Origin: Alphaproteobacteria bacterium
Lineage (GTDB): Bacteria; Pseudomonadota; Alphaproteobacteria; Sphingomonadales; Sphingomonadaceae
Assembly (NCBI GenBank): GCA_028293005.1
Contig: JAQGLH010000075.1
Location: 1 to 7,359, forward strand
DNA length: 7,359 bases
Direction: 5' to 3'
The notes under the pieces are model-generated. The model was given only the letters and a program-made list of their open reading frames with translations, was not told the DNA's origin and ran no database searches. Position 1 is the first letter of the stretch, and the number at the start of each line of letters is the position of its first letter. Made by a program: the position numbers and the translations under genes. Shown piece by piece: positions 6,966-7,359 of the stretch.

Positions 6966-7359
6966 ATGACCGGCGCTTACGACGACGAAATCACCACCCA
7001 CTCCTACGTGTCGCAGCGCCTCCGGCTTCATTACGTCGATTGGGGCAACCAAGGCGCGCCGCCGCTGATCCTGCTCCATGGCGGCATGGATCACAGCCGC
7101 AACTGGGACTGGGTGGCACGCGAGCTTCGGCCGCATTTCCATATTGTCGCGCCGGACCTGCGCGGCCACGGCGACAGCCAATGGTCGTCCGACGGCAATT
7201 ACCAGCTCCACTCGCACGTCTACGATCTGGCGCAGCTCATCCAGGACCAGAAGCTCGCGCCGGTTTCGATCGTCGGCCACTCGCTCGGCGGCAATATCGC
7301 GCTGCGCTACAGCGGCACGTTTCCGGACACGGTCGCGAAAATCGTCGCGATCGAGGGCC
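6966..7359 (+). CDS. Alpha/beta hydrolase (N-terminal part)
   Basis: This open frame has no stop and runs off the right edge, giving 131 complete codons. The translation shows the alpha/beta hydrolase order: strand and oxyanion-hole motif LILLHGG (34-40), the PDLRGHGDS segment (63-71) and the nucleophile elbow GHSLGG with Ser106 (104-109), followed by NIALRYSGTFP. The acid and histidine of the triad lie outside the window. Members hydrolyse esters, lactones, epoxides or C-C bonds of meta-cleavage products; the partial sequence does not separate these. ATG 6957 is an alternative start three codons upstream. The gene is co-directional with the acyl-CoA ligase but separated by 138 nt holding two hairpins, so co-transcription is possible but not assured. 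No signal peptide is seen, so it is likely cytosolic. Confidence 0.88.
   Translation, partial: MTGAYDDEITTHSYVSQRLRLHYVDWGNQGAPPLILLHGGMDHSRNWDWVARELRPHFHIVAPDLRGHGDSQWSSDGNYQLHSHVYDLAQLIQDQKLAPVSIVGHSLGGNIALRYSGTFPDTVAKIVAIEG

Noticed and set aside
6951..7280. Minus-strand open frame of 109 codons at the right edge
   Set aside because: It lies antisense to the alpha/beta hydrolase, whose GHSLGG and HGG motifs identify the real strand.

Overview
The window is about 7.4 kb of high-GC bacterial chromosome with GC-rich third codon positions. It reads like an alphaproteobacterium, most plausibly a sphingomonad. That guess rests on GC content, protein style and the mix of a J-domain protein, a DUF3072 protein and catabolic enzymes; no rRNA or other marker gene is present to confirm it. 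I see no tRNA, rRNA, CRISPR array, insertion sequence, phage gene or transcriptional regulator.

Layout: (1) 1-237, minus strand, the N-terminal 79 residues of a UDP-glucuronate decarboxylase-type sugar epimerase with a GTG start, running off the left edge. (2) 418-1314, plus strand, a membrane-anchored J-domain protein, transcribed divergently from (1) across a 180-nt gap. (3) 1322-1362, a two-part hairpin in the gap between convergent genes. (4) Minus-strand block read right to left: FAD monooxygenase B (5033-3360), FAD monooxygenase A (3310-1610) and a 74-aa DUF3072 protein (1588-1364), with gaps of 49 and 21 nt, so probably one operon. The two monooxygenases are a tandem duplication, roughly three quarters identical by eye. 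(5) 5034-5168, a 135-nt divergent intergenic region. (6) Plus strand: an acyl-CoA ligase of the AMP-binding superfamily (5169-6827), a 138-nt gap with two GC-rich hairpins, and the first 131 complete codons of an alpha/beta hydrolase that runs off the right edge (6966-7359).

How the genes may work together: two class A flavoprotein hydroxylases, a carboxylate-CoA ligase and an alpha/beta hydrolase around one divergent control region look like part of a catabolic locus for an aromatic, alicyclic or terpenoid/steroid-like compound. The monooxygenases would insert oxygen, the ligase would activate a carboxylic acid as its CoA thioester, and the hydrolase would cleave an ester, lactone or C-C bond. 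The family assignments are firm, but substrates, pathway order and co-regulation are inference. The left part (sugar-nucleotide enzyme and J protein) appears unrelated to this locus.

Most of the other long open frames are antisense or alternate-frame shadows typical of high-GC DNA and were left out.
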